DNA of 53,983 bases from an uncultured Prevotella sp. (lineage in GTDB: Bacteria; Bacteroidota; Bacteroidia; Bacteroidales; Bacteroidaceae): the NCBI GenBank assembly GCA_900541335.1, contig UQJC01000008.1:1-53983 (forward strand), given 5' to 3'. A program made the position numbers and the translations under genes. Below are positions 24,742-34,105 of the stretch, piece by piece. Positions within the stretch are counted from its first letter, which is position 1; the number at the start of each line of letters is the position of its first letter. Below the pieces are notes generated by a model that saw only the letters and a program-made list of their open reading frames with translations, searched no databases and was not told the origin of the DNA.

Positions 24742-24780
24742 AAACGTCCCCGTAACCTCTTTGGGTTGCGGGGACGTTTT
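24742..24780. terminator. Bidirectional terminator between rseP and porin genes
   Basis: AAACGTCCCCG plus AACC pairs with GGTT plus CGGGGACGTTT around a TCTTT loop. A T-tract follows on the plus strand and A-rich sequence flanks the other side. It can serve both convergent genes. Confidence 0.9.
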
Positions 24781-24808
24781 GTTTAGAAGCTTCTTGATTT
24801 CGCCTTGC

Positions 24809-27085
24809 TTAGTTTACAAAGTTCCAGGACAAGCCGATACGGAAGGTAAGTCGGTTGAGCGGATTGTGTGGTACGAGGAAAGGCTTTCCTGCACCCGATG
24901 AATAATTAACGTGTGAGGCCATCACGTAGAAGCGCGTGCGTTTCAAGTGGAAGTTGGCATACACGTTGACAAGGGGATAATTACCGACTTTTACGCGGTG
25001 TTGACTGTCCTGCACGACATATTGTCCGATAATCGGAGAGTAAGCCGGTGCATAATAGGGGGTGAAGTAAGTGAGGTCGGCACCCAATTCAGTTTGCAAC
25101 ACCTTGGCTATGCGAAAGAGGAGGTAAACATTCGTATAACCTGTGAAAGCAGGAAGTGGCATCACGTCTTTGTTGGTTGTTGCCTGATACGTCAGTTCGT
25201 TGTCCCAATGGAATACGCCCCAATGGAAATTTTGATTGAGCGTTAAGGCAAGCAACTGCGTGTTTTTACCAGCCTGTTCCACTCCGACTGCATGGCGATA
25301 GCCTGTGAAGCCATCTTTATGTTCGAAGGGGGTAAGCGTCTCCTTGAAGTAGAGGTAGTTTTGAATGTTCTCCAATGAGGCTGTCAGTGCTGTTTGGCGA
25401 TAACGCAGGGTCGCATTGACGCGTGCACGGAACACTTTGTTGAGGTCCGAATGGTCCCACCAAGCATTGCGTCCGCGATAGTGGCGGAAGTAGAAGGATG
25501 GACGCTCGTTGCGCACGAAACCATTGAACTCAAAGTGTAGCGAATCGCGGCGAAGAGGGATGTGGAAGTTGGCATCAGCTTCGACATTGAATTCCCCCCA
25601 ATCGCTTCCTGTCGTGCGGATTTCACCCAACACGTTATAACGTACGAAGCGTGATTGCTGACTAAGAATCTGTCCGCCAAGAGTGATATAATTCTCTTTG
25701 AAGTGGGTCTTCGTCTGCTGACGTTGAGCGTAGGGAAGACGGAAGTCAAAGGCTGCATACTCGTGTTTGGCAAAGAGTCGAAGTCCCATCTTCATCCATT
25801 TATTGAAGCCTTCGTGGAGTTCAATAGCGAATGTATTCTCAATGCTGAGGTGGTGCGTGCGATCATTGGCCGAGTCACCGGGCAAAAAGAAGTCGGTAAA
25901 GTAGCCAGGGTTTTCCGCATTATTTCTTTCGTTCGAAAGAAAGCGGCGCGTGTTGTCGTCTGCGCGGAAGGTGTGGATGAAGGAAGTTACGGGGATAAAT
26001 TCCGAACGAATGTCGAGTGAGTCCGAAATAGCTTCCTTGTCTGTCTGGGCAAGTTGTCCATCCGTAGTGCCTTCAGGCAGTCGCGGCAACCGGGGTTGCA
26101 CCTTGGGTTGGTTAGCGAGCGAGTCGGTTGCCGAACCTACGCTGTCTGTCAGTAATTGAGGGGTGACAGGCGCAGGATGTGCCTTGCGATATTCCTCAGT
26201 CCAGGGTAATTGGTCCTGGCGAAGCAGGTTGCCTTCCGCATCGCGGTAACGACGGAACCCAAGACTGTAACGATGGGTGAGGAAGACTTGATTGCCACCC
26301 AATTTGTTCCAGGCACGTGCCAGGTTGATCGGCATATCGGCCGTACCGTATTTGGTCGGGAAACTTTCGGGGCGATTGACATAGTCATCGTTTTCGATGC
26401 CACCATTTTCGCGCGTCTTGAGTTGGGTATGTTGCACCAAGGCATGCATCTGATATTGGTCACCTCGATAAGAAGCATAGAGCGTACCGTCGAAGTGAGC
26501 TGTTGATTGTCCCTGGTAATAGCCGCGACCATAGAGGTAGTCGGCCTTAAATCCCATACCGAAACGTTTCCCCGCATTCACTGCAAAATAGGCGCGGATG
26601 CGGTCTTCCCCGTTCGTCTTGTTACCACAAGAGTGGTAAGTGAGGTTGGTAAAGGGTGAACGTGTATTGGTAAAAAGCAGTTGGTCTACGCCCTTGAGAA
26701 AAAAGTCGTAAGGCAGTTTAAAAAGGAAGGGATTGGTTTGCATATTGGCTCCCTGGTCTGTAAAGAGACGGCTGATGCGCGGCGCTCCAAGATTACCCAA
26801 GAAGTTATAGCGTCCCGTCGAGCCAGAGGTAAAATTCTCGTTTTGAAAGCCGTGTGGGATGGTGTCATATTGTGCCGGACGAATGTCACCAAAGCGCGGA
26901 TTAATTGTCCAAACATAGATACCCTCGGGTACATCGGTCGTTTCTGTAGAGTCGCTGCTAAATCCGCTGCCTCGTTGCTGCGGATCGTTGAAGATGGCAT
27001 CGCGCACCTGAGGGGTGAAATGCTGTGCCTGACCTGTCAGTGCTGTGAACAGAAAGAGGGAGGAAAGAATAGGGAATCGTTTCAT
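24809..27085 (-). CDS. Putative outer-membrane porin, Bacteroidetes family
   Basis: A 758-residue secreted beta-rich protein. Residues 1-20 form a signal peptide ending TALTGQAQ. The body has alternating aromatic and polar strands typical of a beta barrel, and the C-terminus ends in a strand with aromatic residues (LTFRIGLSWNFVN). It resembles the 'putative porin' family of Bacteroidetes. A Pro/Asp-rich insert around residues 320-350 is probably an extracellular loop. Its ATG overlaps the stop codon of the upstream TPR gene (ATGA), indicating translational coupling. The substrate is unknown. Confidence 0.85.
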   Translation of the reverse strand: MKRFPILSSLFLFTALTGQAQHFTPQVRDAIFNDPQQRGSGFSSDSTETTDVPEGIYVWTINPRFGDIRPAQYDTIPHGFQNENFTSGSTGRYNFLGNLGAPRISRLFTDQGANMQTNPFLFKLPYDFFLKGVDQLLFTNTRSPFTNLTYHSCGNKTNGEDRIRAYFAVNAGKRFGMGFKADYLYGRGYYQGQSTAHFDGTLYASYRGDQYQMHALVQHTQLKTRENGGIENDDYVNRPESFPTKYGTADMPINLARAWNKLGGNQVFLTHRYSLGFRRYRDAEGNLLRQDQLPWTEEYRKAHPAPVTPQLLTDSVGSATDSLANQPKVQPRLPRLPEGTTDGQLAQTDKEAISDSLDIRSEFIPVTSFIHTFRADDNTRRFLSNERNNAENPGYFTDFFLPGDSANDRTHHLSIENTFAIELHEGFNKWMKMGLRLFAKHEYAAFDFRLPYAQRQQTKTHFKENYITLGGQILSQQSRFVRYNVLGEIRTTGSDWGEFNVEADANFHIPLRRDSLHFEFNGFVRNERPSFYFRHYRGRNAWWDHSDLNKVFRARVNATLRYRQTALTASLENIQNYLYFKETLTPFEHKDGFTGYRHAVGVEQAGKNTQLLALTLNQNFHWGVFHWDNELTYQATTNKDVMPLPAFTGYTNVYLLFRIAKVLQTELGADLTYFTPYYAPAYSPIIGQYVVQDSQHRVKVGNYPLVNVYANFHLKRTRFYVMASHVNYSSGAGKPFLVPHNPLNRLTFRIGLSWNFVN

Positions 27086-28782
27086 TGATACTTCTCAATT
27101 AGGGGGGCAACGGTGTCATCACCCAGTTGCTGCGCTTTGTTTAGAGATTGTATGGCTTCAGCCTTTTTACCCTGTTCGCCGAGTACGATACCGATGATTT
27201 TGTAGCAATCCGGATTTTCAGGCAATTCCTTCAGCAAGGCGCGTGCAGCTCGTGCAGCCGTGTCAAGTTCGCCGATGCGTAACAGCAGATAAGCTTCGTC
27301 CAGCCGGTAAGGAAGGGGAGTGGCAGACTGAGCAATGGCAGAGTGTAAGTCGTCGAGTGCCTGTTGATACATACGTGCCTCGACTTCTGCTAGGTGACGC
27401 AGGTAGTAGAAGCGTTCGTTGAGATTGCGCGGACCGACCAGCTTTTCATATTCGTTGTAGTCAAAGACCGCTTCACGGAAACGCTTGGCTTGAATCAATC
27501 GTTGGGCTCGTTCGAAGTAGAAGTGAGCGTGGCGTGCATTAGCGGGTTGGGGCAAGTGGGCAATGCAACTGTCTAACAGAGCGATTACCCGTGTCGAATC
27601 CGTACCAGTACGTTCAAGTGCGCGTGCAGCAGCAAAGAACGTTTCGTAAGAAGCAAATTTTCGGTCTTCACAAGCACGATTGAAGCTTTCGTAAGCACCA
27701 GTATAGTTTCCCTGTGCATAGCGGCAATTTCCCTGTTGCATCAAGTAGAGCGTGAAGGGATGAATGGTGTAGGCCTGAGTTGCTTCTGCTTCGGCACGGG
27801 CCAAGGTCCACGTGGGGTAGACTGGAAGCGTGTCGCCCTTAGCCACTACTGTTTGGTAAATCAGTTGACTTAAGCTGTGGTGAACGGCATCGAGTTTGGT
27901 ACCCGTTGTGTCTGCTTCAGCTTTGGCGAAGGCTGTTTGGAAGTCGGCATCTGCACCCGCATAATCCTTGAGTGAAGCTCGGAAAGAAGCTCGGTTCATG
28001 TAGCCATCGGGCAGAGTGGGGTAGGCTTCCACAAAGTCATTGTGAGCTGTTTGCAGACTGAGTGTGTCTGTCTTGGGAATCATAAACAAGTAGGCCATCG
28101 CTTCGCTCGATTTGGCTGGTAAAGCTTTGGGAATGTGGATGGCACGAAGGTCATTGCTGAAGGCTGAAGTTGGACGTATGGTCAATTCGTTGAGAAAACG
28201 GGCATCGATGGCACAAGCCGTTGTAGCTGATGCATTGACATTGCGCTGTACGACCGCCATGAGATTGCCTGCTTCGTCTATCAGCGGACATGCCATCAGC
28301 GAGGCATCGTTGGCCGCACTGACCTGGTAGTAACGATATTGATTGAATGCCTCATCGCCGTTGACCTTGACTGTTTGAAGTGTTTTTTTCTTATCCGAGG
28401 AGTAGCTTACAAGTTGCCAGTCACTGCCTGTTGTTCCAGCTGTGTCTGTCAGTCGGAAGAAATCCGTCGGTTTGGTTTGTGAAGTGCTGAACTTGACTAA
28501 ATCAGTGGTCGCGTCACCGCCCAAGATACGTACGACTTGATGCTTCTTTCCCTTTGTGTCTATCACTTCTGCGCGTGCAGCGTCACGTAGCAGCGAGTAG
28601 GAAGTAGCGGCATGACCTTGTGCGTCAATGTAGAAAGCTGTGCCCGAACGGAGCAACTTTCCGTTGGCATCGTAAGCAAAGAGGTTGAGCATCGCCTTGT
28701 AAGCCTCTTTAGGCATTACGTCGGCAAGCGAAGTATAGGGAGCGACAGCCAACAGGGCTGTAACGAGGAGTGATTTATTCAT
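27082..28782 (-). CDS. Secreted trypsin-fold pseudoprotease with TPR repeats
   Basis: 566 residues: a signal peptide (about 1-20, ending SLADV), a trypsin-like fold to about residue 200, then tetratricopeptide-type helical repeats to the end. The protease fold keeps the spacing of the HtrA/trypsin family, but the catalytic triad appears lost. The His position in the TNxHV-like segment is Ser63 (ATSYSLL), and the nucleophile Ser position before the Cys-Pro-Leu is Met163 (SLMACPLID). The Asp (D94, TTDLVKF) remains. A binding or scaffolding role in the periplasm is more likely than proteolysis. It overlaps the porin gene by 4 bp, so the two products may act together. Confidence 0.75.
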   Translation of the reverse strand: MNKSLLVTALLAVAPYTSLADVMPKEAYKAMLNLFAYDANGKLLRSGTAFYIDAQGHAATSYSLLRDAARAEVIDTKGKKHQVVRILGGDATTDLVKFSTSQTKPTDFFRLTDTAGTTGSDWQLVSYSSDKKKTLQTVKVNGDEAFNQYRYYQVSAANDASLMACPLIDEAGNLMAVVQRNVNASATTACAIDARFLNELTIRPTSAFSNDLRAIHIPKALPAKSSEAMAYLFMIPKTDTLSLQTAHNDFVEAYPTLPDGYMNRASFRASLKDYAGADADFQTAFAKAEADTTGTKLDAVHHSLSQLIYQTVVAKGDTLPVYPTWTLARAEAEATQAYTIHPFTLYLMQQGNCRYAQGNYTGAYESFNRACEDRKFASYETFFAAARALERTGTDSTRVIALLDSCIAHLPQPANARHAHFYFERAQRLIQAKRFREAVFDYNEYEKLVGPRNLNERFYYLRHLAEVEARMYQQALDDLHSAIAQSATPLPYRLDEAYLLLRIGELDTAARAARALLKELPENPDCYKIIGIVLGEQGKKAEAIQSLNKAQQLGDDTVAPLIEKYQ

Positions 28783-28951
28783 ATTGCTTAAATAGATGGG
28801 ACTGTATGTCTGATGTAAGGAGGTGATTTGAATGAGGTATATCGTGTGTCGTCAATGCAAGGGTGTTAAGCGATGCGGATGCGGAGGACGGTATGTTTGC
28901 CTCCACGTGGGTCTTCTCTTTTCGAAAGAAAGCATCCTGAGTAACTTTGCG

Positions 28952-29107
28952 ATTTGTCTTTCTACAGGGAGAAGGACAAATTGTAGGCTGAAAAATTGTC
29001 CGATGGGAAGTAGAAGGACAAAAACACAACCAGAAATTTGTCCTTCTACAGGGAGAATGACAAATTATAGACTGGAAAATTGTCCGATGGGGAATAGAAG
29101 GACAATT
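28952..29107. repeat. Array of four alternating palindromic units, locus B
   Basis: Units start at 28952, 28995, 29036 and 29079 (43, 41, 43 bp). Type A units (first and third) have arms such as TTGTCCTTCT and AGAATGACAA around ACAGGG. Type B units (second and fourth) have the form ATTGTCCGATGGG...TAGAAGGACAA. Spacers of about 12 bp vary. It is the counterpart of the array at 15003-15158 with the order of types reversed. A plus-strand TAACTTTG lies just upstream (28942-28949). The surrounding gap 28783-29171 has no convincing gene. Confidence 0.75.
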
Positions 29108-29171
29108 TTTAGTTTGAAAATGCTTGGGCGAAAGTTTTGCCAGTGCTTCTCCACAAGCGAAAGAGCCGGGG

Positions 29172-30830
29172 CTATCGTTGTAGCAAGGCTTGCGCATTGT
29201 CGATAGCCGCCTGTGAAAGTTCAGCGCCAGAGAGCATGTGAGCAATTTCCTCAACCCGTTTCTGTTCGTCTAATGGAACAATGTGGCTACGTGTTACGTC
29301 GCCAGTATCTTCTTTGTAGACTTTGAAGTGGTGGGTGCCAAGTGCCGCGATTTGTGGCAAATGGGTAATGCAGATAACTTGGCAGTGGGAGGCAATGTCG
29401 CGCATGACTTGTGCCATGCGTTCAGCCATGGTGCCTGAGACTCCCGTGTCAATCTCATCGAAAATAATGGTGGGTAAATTTTTGCGACGGGCAATGAGTG
29501 CCTTGAGCGAAAGCATGAGACGAGCAATTTCACCACCAGATGCAATTTGACTGACATCTTGGGGAGGAATGCTCTTGTTGGCAGAGAAGAGAAAGACCAC
29601 CTTGTCTGCTCCTGTTGCGTCGGGTTCGGGGCGTGGCGTGATGGAAATTTCTATTTTGACGTTGGGCATCCCCATTTGCTGCAGAGCTGTAGTCAGCTCT
29701 TTTTCCGTCGTTTGAGCTGCACGGCGTCGTCCTTCTGTCAGTCGGGCCGCAGCAGTATTGCGCATAGCAGTGAGTCGGGCCACTTCTTCCGTTTGAAGGC
29801 GAATATCCTCGTCTACATTTTCGATGTCACTGAGTTGCTTACGGATTGATTCCCCTACAGCAAGCAGTTCTTCTACAGAATCAACGCGGTGTTTCTGCTG
29901 TAATGTATAGAGTGTATTGAGCCGCTCTTCGATGAAACGCAAGCGTTCGGGTTCATAGTCAGTTTGCTCAGCCAATTGTTCGAGTTCCCCCTCGATATCT
30001 TCCAATTCGATGCGGACACTGCGCAGGCGTTCGGCAAGCTCTTCGGCTTCGGGATGCTTGTCGGCAATGTTGCGCACAGCATCAGACGCTTGGCGAAGGT
30101 GGTGTGTCATGCTGAAAGTATCAGACTGAATCAGTCCTTGTGCCGTGTAAAAGGCTTGTTTGATGTCCTCCGCGTAACTTAGGAGATTTTGCTCCTTTTC
30201 GAGTTCCTCCTGCTCGTTGGGCTGGATGTTAGCTTCGTCAATCTGGTTAAGCTGGAATTGCAAGTATTCTTCGTCACTACGTCCCTGCGCTGCCCGCTCT
30301 TGGAGTGCTTTGAGGCGTTCGATAGCTTGGCGGCATTGGTTATACAGGCATTTGTAGGCGGCAAGCGGTTCGGTTTGTCCAGCCATTACGTCGAGTGTTT
30401 CAATTAAGAAAGACTCGTTACGAATGAGCAGATTCTGGTGTTGCGAATGGATGTCGATAATCGCTGTACCAATCTCTTTGAGCTTGGCAATTGCTACCGG
30501 AGTGTCGTTGATAAAAGCCCGACTTTTGCCCGATTGCAACACTTCTCGGCGAACGATGCATTCCTTAGGGTCGAAATCAATATCGTTGGCAGCAAAGAAG
30601 GGTTCGAGATCGAGTCCGTTGATGTCGAAGGAAGCTTCGACCAAACATTTCTTTTCTCCCGTCTGGATGGCTTTCGCATCGGCTCTGCCACCGAGCAGGA
30701 GGTTGAGTGCGCCGAGCATGATACTCTTACCGGCACCCGTCTCGCCTGTAATCACCGAAAAGCCCGGCATCCAGTCGATGTCGAGCTGTTCGATCAAAGC
30801 GTAATGTGAGATGGTGAGATGATGAAGCAT
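29172..30830 (-). CDS. recN: DNA repair protein RecN
   Basis: A 552-residue SMC-like ATPase acting early at double-strand breaks. The Walker A motif GETGAGKS is at the N-terminus. The ABC signature region (ASGGEIARLMLSLKALIA) and Walker B (TIIFDEIDTGVSG) are at the C-terminus, with two coiled-coil arms between. The longest frame starts at 30860, but MLHHLTISHYALIEQLDIDW at 30830 is the family start. The gene starts 8 bp after the DUF4835 stop, so they form an operon with coaBC and the exonuclease upstream. Confidence 0.95.
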   Translation of the reverse strand: MLHHLTISHYALIEQLDIDWMPGFSVITGETGAGKSIMLGALNLLLGGRADAKAIQTGEKKCLVEASFDINGLDLEPFFAANDIDFDPKECIVRREVLQSGKSRAFINDTPVAIAKLKEIGTAIIDIHSQHQNLLIRNESFLIETLDVMAGQTEPLAAYKCLYNQCRQAIERLKALQERAAQGRSDEEYLQFQLNQIDEANIQPNEQEELEKEQNLLSYAEDIKQAFYTAQGLIQSDTFSMTHHLRQASDAVRNIADKHPEAEELAERLRSVRIELEDIEGELEQLAEQTDYEPERLRFIEERLNTLYTLQQKHRVDSVEELLAVGESIRKQLSDIENVDEDIRLQTEEVARLTAMRNTAAARLTEGRRRAAQTTEKELTTALQQMGMPNVKIEISITPRPEPDATGADKVVFLFSANKSIPPQDVSQIASGGEIARLMLSLKALIARRKNLPTIIFDEIDTGVSGTMAERMAQVMRDIASHCQVICITHLPQIAALGTHHFKVYKEDTGDVTRSHIVPLDEQKRVEEIAHMLSGAELSQAAIDNAQALLQR

Positions 30831-30838
30831 AAATCCTC

Positions 30839-31738
30839 TTATTGATTGATTTGTCGCCAATAAGTGTTTTGCGAAGGATTGATGCGCGAGAGGGTTTCGA
30901 CTATCTCTTCCTTCTCCTTCGCATTGCCGTGGCCTTTATAAATGGAGAGAATCTCGTCGCGTTTGTATTCTGTAAAGATTTGGGGCAACATACTCATGGA
31001 CTTGTTGTCCTTGGCCTTTCGCAGAAGAGTGAGGGCTTCCGAAATGCCTGCTCGACCACGTTCAGAGTTTTCACTCATCACGTCCAGTCCCTGGCGGTAG
31101 TAAGCATATTGCAGTTTGCGGAAAGGCTCCATACCTCCGTCAAGCAAGTCGGTGATGAGAGCGTGGCGGTTTTTAGAGTCATCAAAAGCCTTCCAACCTT
31201 TTTGCGTAAGCCCCTGTGCATTGGTAACGATGGTTTGTGCCGTCTGGAAATATTCCGTACCTCCCATGGGAGCCATGGCATCCATATCAAACCCGATGAG
31301 CAGGTAAACGTAATAACCGAGTACGGCAGTGAGATTGTTGTCTATGACATCCGGACGAAATTCAATTTGATCGTACTCTTGATAGTTGAACTGAAAGTTC
31401 GGGTCATTGAAGGCAAAGGTCGTCGTCGTATAGGTTGAACCATAAACGGGGCGCGTTGCCTGTACGTTAAGGGCGCATTCAAAACTGTTTTCGGAAGTAG
31501 AATACTTCTTGACCGTAATGCTGAAGTTGCATTGAATACGTTCGTTGCGCTTAAACTGCAGGTTGGTCCAATGTCGGTCGTTTAGGAACTGTTCAAGAGA
31601 AGTTTTGAGCGTTTCAAAGACCGAAGTACTCGTACCCTGTACCTGTTGGTGATTGATGGTCACACGCGCATCAAGCTCTTGAGCAAGAGCCTGTAGCGGC
31701 AGGAGGGGCAGAATTGTGAGAAGTAGACGGGCGAACAT
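30839..31738 (-). CDS. DUF4835 family secreted protein
   Basis: A 299-residue protein with a signal peptide (MFARLLLTILPLLPLQALAQ), so probably periplasmic or outer-membrane associated. DUF4835 is a Bacteroidetes family of unknown function; the segment ELDARVTINHQQVQGT is its typical opening, and IEFRPDVIDNNLTAVLGYYVYLL also fits. The frame is open upstream to 31801, but ATG 31738 starts the signal peptide. Its place between coaBC and recN is conserved in the phylum as far as I recall, without an obvious functional link. Confidence 0.85.
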   Translation of the reverse strand: MFARLLLTILPLLPLQALAQELDARVTINHQQVQGTSTSVFETLKTSLEQFLNDRHWTNLQFKRNERIQCNFSITVKKYSTSENSFECALNVQATRPVYGSTYTTTTFAFNDPNFQFNYQEYDQIEFRPDVIDNNLTAVLGYYVYLLIGFDMDAMAPMGGTEYFQTAQTIVTNAQGLTQKGWKAFDDSKNRHALITDLLDGGMEPFRKLQYAYYRQGLDVMSENSERGRAGISEALTLLRKAKDNKSMSMLPQIFTEYKRDEILSIYKGHGNAKEKEEIVETLSRINPSQNTYWRQINQ

Positions 31739-31878
31739 AGACGGAATATATTGGCTGAATGGGAGTAGAGTAGGAGTGACAAGTTTAAAGGTAGAGAGCA
31801 AGGAATCTGTCAGTAGCTTGTTGGGAGATTTCGGTTCCCTGTGTGACGTGATGAATCTGCTATCTTCTATCTTGTGGC

Positions 31879-33105
31879 TTAACGCGTTTGCAGTCGTTCT
31901 GCCATTTCCTTGACGATATCTTCCGCGACTTCCAACTTACTTTTCAATGGGAAAGGCTTTTCTTCTCCTTCGGTCGTCAGAATCGTAATCTTATTTGTGT
32001 CGTGGGCAAAGCCTGCACCAGCATCCCGAAGGGAGTTGAGCACGATGAAGTCGAGGTTCTTGCGTTGTAGTTTGCCGAGTGCATGTTCACGCTCGTTGTT
32101 CGTTTCAAGTGCAAAGCCTACGAGACATTGGTCTTTGCGTTTCATCTGTCCCAAACAAGCAGCAATATCTTGCGTAGGAACCAAGTCGAGATGAAGTCCG
32201 CCAGAACCTTCCCGCTTAATTTTTGTTTCAGCCGTTTGAGCCGGCGTAAAGTCCGCTACTGCTGCACAGAGTATCGCCGCATCAGCTTTAGGGAATAAGC
32301 GGGTAGTGGCTTCGTGCATTTCGGCTGCACTGACTACGTCGTGGCGGTGGATGCGTTCATGTTGGGTCGTAAGGGCTACGGGACCGGAAATGAGTTCAAC
32401 CTCAGCTCCTTGTTGGGCACATACTTCAGCCAGTGCGAAGCCCATCTTTCCAGAGGAATAGTTGCCAATGAAACGTACCGCATCAATCTTCTCGTGCGTA
32501 GGTCCAGCTGTAATCAAGATGCGCTTTCCTGCTAAAGGCAAGGGACGTTTGGCTTCAGCAAAGAAGTTCTCGAGCACGTGAAAGATGTTTTCCGGCTCTT
32601 CCATGCGACCTTTTCCTACTAAATGGCTTGCCAGTTCTCCTTCCGTAGCCTCAATGATGTGATTTCCGTAGGAACGGAGCGTAGCCAGGTTTTGCTGTGT
32701 TGCTTCGTGGCGAAACATATCCAAGTCCATGGCAGGAGCTACAAAGACCGGAGCTTTCATCGAAAGATAGGTAGTGATGAGCATATTGTCAGCAATGCCG
32801 TGTGCCATCTTGCCTAAAGTTGAAGCTGTAGCCGGTGCAATCACCATGGCGTCAGCCCAAAGACCCAGGTCTACGTGACTGTGCCAGGAACCATCACGCT
32901 GGGCAAAGAACTCCGAAATCACAGGCTTTGATGTTAAGGCCGAAAGGGTGACCGGAGTGATGAATTCCTTGCCCGCCGGAGTGATAACTACTTGCACTTC
33001 AGCACCCGCCTTGATAAAAAGGCGGATAAGTGAGCAGGCTTTGTAGGCAGCGATACTGCCTGTAATACCTAATACAATATGTTTGCCGTGAAGAGGAGAA
33101 GTCAT
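31879..33105 (-). CDS. coaBC: Phosphopantothenoylcysteine decarboxylase/synthetase
   Basis: A 408-residue bifunctional enzyme of coenzyme A synthesis. The CoaC flavoprotein half starts GKHIVLGITGSIAAYKAC and contains the active-site His in WHSHVDLGLWADAM and the FMN-binding region APATASTLGKMAHGIADN. The CoaB half starts near residue 190 (RILITAGPTHEKIDAVRFI) with the dimer motif NYSSGKMGFALAE. It converts 4'-phosphopantothenate plus cysteine (CTP-dependent) to 4'-phosphopantetheine. It lies between the exonuclease and DUF4835 genes on the same strand. Confidence 0.95.
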   Translation of the reverse strand: MTSPLHGKHIVLGITGSIAAYKACSLIRLFIKAGAEVQVVITPAGKEFITPVTLSALTSKPVISEFFAQRDGSWHSHVDLGLWADAMVIAPATASTLGKMAHGIADNMLITTYLSMKAPVFVAPAMDLDMFRHEATQQNLATLRSYGNHIIEATEGELASHLVGKGRMEEPENIFHVLENFFAEAKRPLPLAGKRILITAGPTHEKIDAVRFIGNYSSGKMGFALAEVCAQQGAEVELISGPVALTTQHERIHRHDVVSAAEMHEATTRLFPKADAAILCAAVADFTPAQTAETKIKREGSGGLHLDLVPTQDIAACLGQMKRKDQCLVGFALETNNEREHALGKLQRKNLDFIVLNSLRDAGAGFAHDTNKITILTTEGEEKPFPLKSKLEVAEDIVKEMAERLQTR

Positions 33106-33140
33106 AGGGAAGTAGAGATTTGAATGCGAAATAATTAACG

Positions 33141-33905
33141 TTAGATACCTCTCAGTTTGATTCGCATAAATGCCTGTTTGGTATTTTGCGTAAAGTCACC
33201 TTGCATGACCCAATTGAAGTAGCCTGGATCGCGTTGCAAGACTTCGGCTACAGGGCGACCGCGATATTTACCAAAGTTGATGGTTTCGACATTCTGATCG
33301 TTGTAGACAATGCGTCCTGCAAGATCCACGTTGCGGTTGCGACGAGAAAATTCAGCGAGAAACGCCACGTTGTTTTTCAATGTATCGGCATAGCGATCCA
33401 ATTGGGCTTCGAGAACTTCCAATGTTGCCCGTGTATCGGCTTCAGCCGTGTGGGCATCTGTCAAGTCTTTGTTGCAGTAGAATTTGTAAGCACTCGTTAA
33501 GTCGCGACGTTCCATCTTGTGGAAAATGCCTTGTACGTCGACCAGGCGGGCTCCCGTTACATCGTAGTCTACTCCTGCACGGATAAATTCTTCAACCAAG
33601 AGCGGAATGTCGAAATGATTTGAATTGAATCCGGCCAAATCACAACCTTCGAAGTCGCGAGCTATTTCAGCTGCTTTCATCTTGAAGGTCGGACAGTTGG
33701 CTACATCTTCATCGTAAAATCCGTTGACAGCCGAAGCTTCTGCACTGATATGAATCCCTGGATTAAAGCGTTGCGTGACGACTTTTTCTGTACCATTAGG
33801 TAAAACCTTGATGTAACAGAGTTCCACAATGCGGTCGGTTGCGATGTTCAGTCCCGTAGCTTCGATATCAAAGAATATAATGGGACGAGAAAGTTGAAGT
33901 TGCAT
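33141..33905 (-). CDS. DnaQ-like 3'-5' exonuclease
   Basis: A 254-residue DEDDh exonuclease. Exo I is IIFFDIEATGL (Asp13, Glu15), Exo II lies around AGFNSNHFDIPLL and Exo III is HTAEADTRATLEVL. The C-terminal 50 residues (INFGKYRGRPVAEVL to the end) form a small extra domain often attached to DnaQ-like proteins in Bacteroidetes. It could proofread for the polymerase in trans, since DnaE here has no exonuclease domain, or act in repair. Its place directly downstream of dnaN favours a replication role; this is inference. Confidence 0.88.
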   Translation of the reverse strand: MQLQLSRPIIFFDIEATGLNIATDRIVELCYIKVLPNGTEKVVTQRFNPGIHISAEASAVNGFYDEDVANCPTFKMKAAEIARDFEGCDLAGFNSNHFDIPLLVEEFIRAGVDYDVTGARLVDVQGIFHKMERRDLTSAYKFYCNKDLTDAHTAEADTRATLEVLEAQLDRYADTLKNNVAFLAEFSRRNRNVDLAGRIVYNDQNVETINFGKYRGRPVAEVLQRDPGYFNWVMQGDFTQNTKQAFMRIKLRGI

Positions 33906-33923
33906 AGAAAGAGGAGATAAAAC

Positions 33924-34004
33924 TAACTGAACGGCGTACTCCGCATGATGAGGGCACTATTTCGTGAATAGAAAGTCCCAGTAGGGAGAAACGTCGTTCA
34001 GTTA
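33924..34004. repeat. Long imperfect palindrome between dnaN and exonuclease genes
   Basis: Outer arms TAACTGAACG (33924-33933) and CGTTCAGTTA (33995-34004) are perfect. Inside, a CTATT/AATAG hairpin and further partial pairings make the whole 81 bp foldable. The remaining gap to dnaN (34005-34105) shows nothing else. It may be a terminator for dnaN, but it has no T-tract. Confidence 0.55.
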
Positions 34005-34105
34005 ACAAGTAGTAGAATGTCAGTTTGTGTGTGAAGGGGAGAGGACTACCTTATTTCCAAAGTTTTAGAAAAAGGAATCCTATCATTCACCGTAGGTAGT
34101 GCGCT

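Noticed and set aside
28832..29206. 124-codon plus-strand frame
   Set aside because: Also a translation of the repeat array, with repeated CPMG and STGR strings.
28775..29254. 159-codon minus-strand frame
   Set aside because: It is created by the repeat array (periodic Cys-Pro-Ser and Arg-Thr strings) and overlaps recN.
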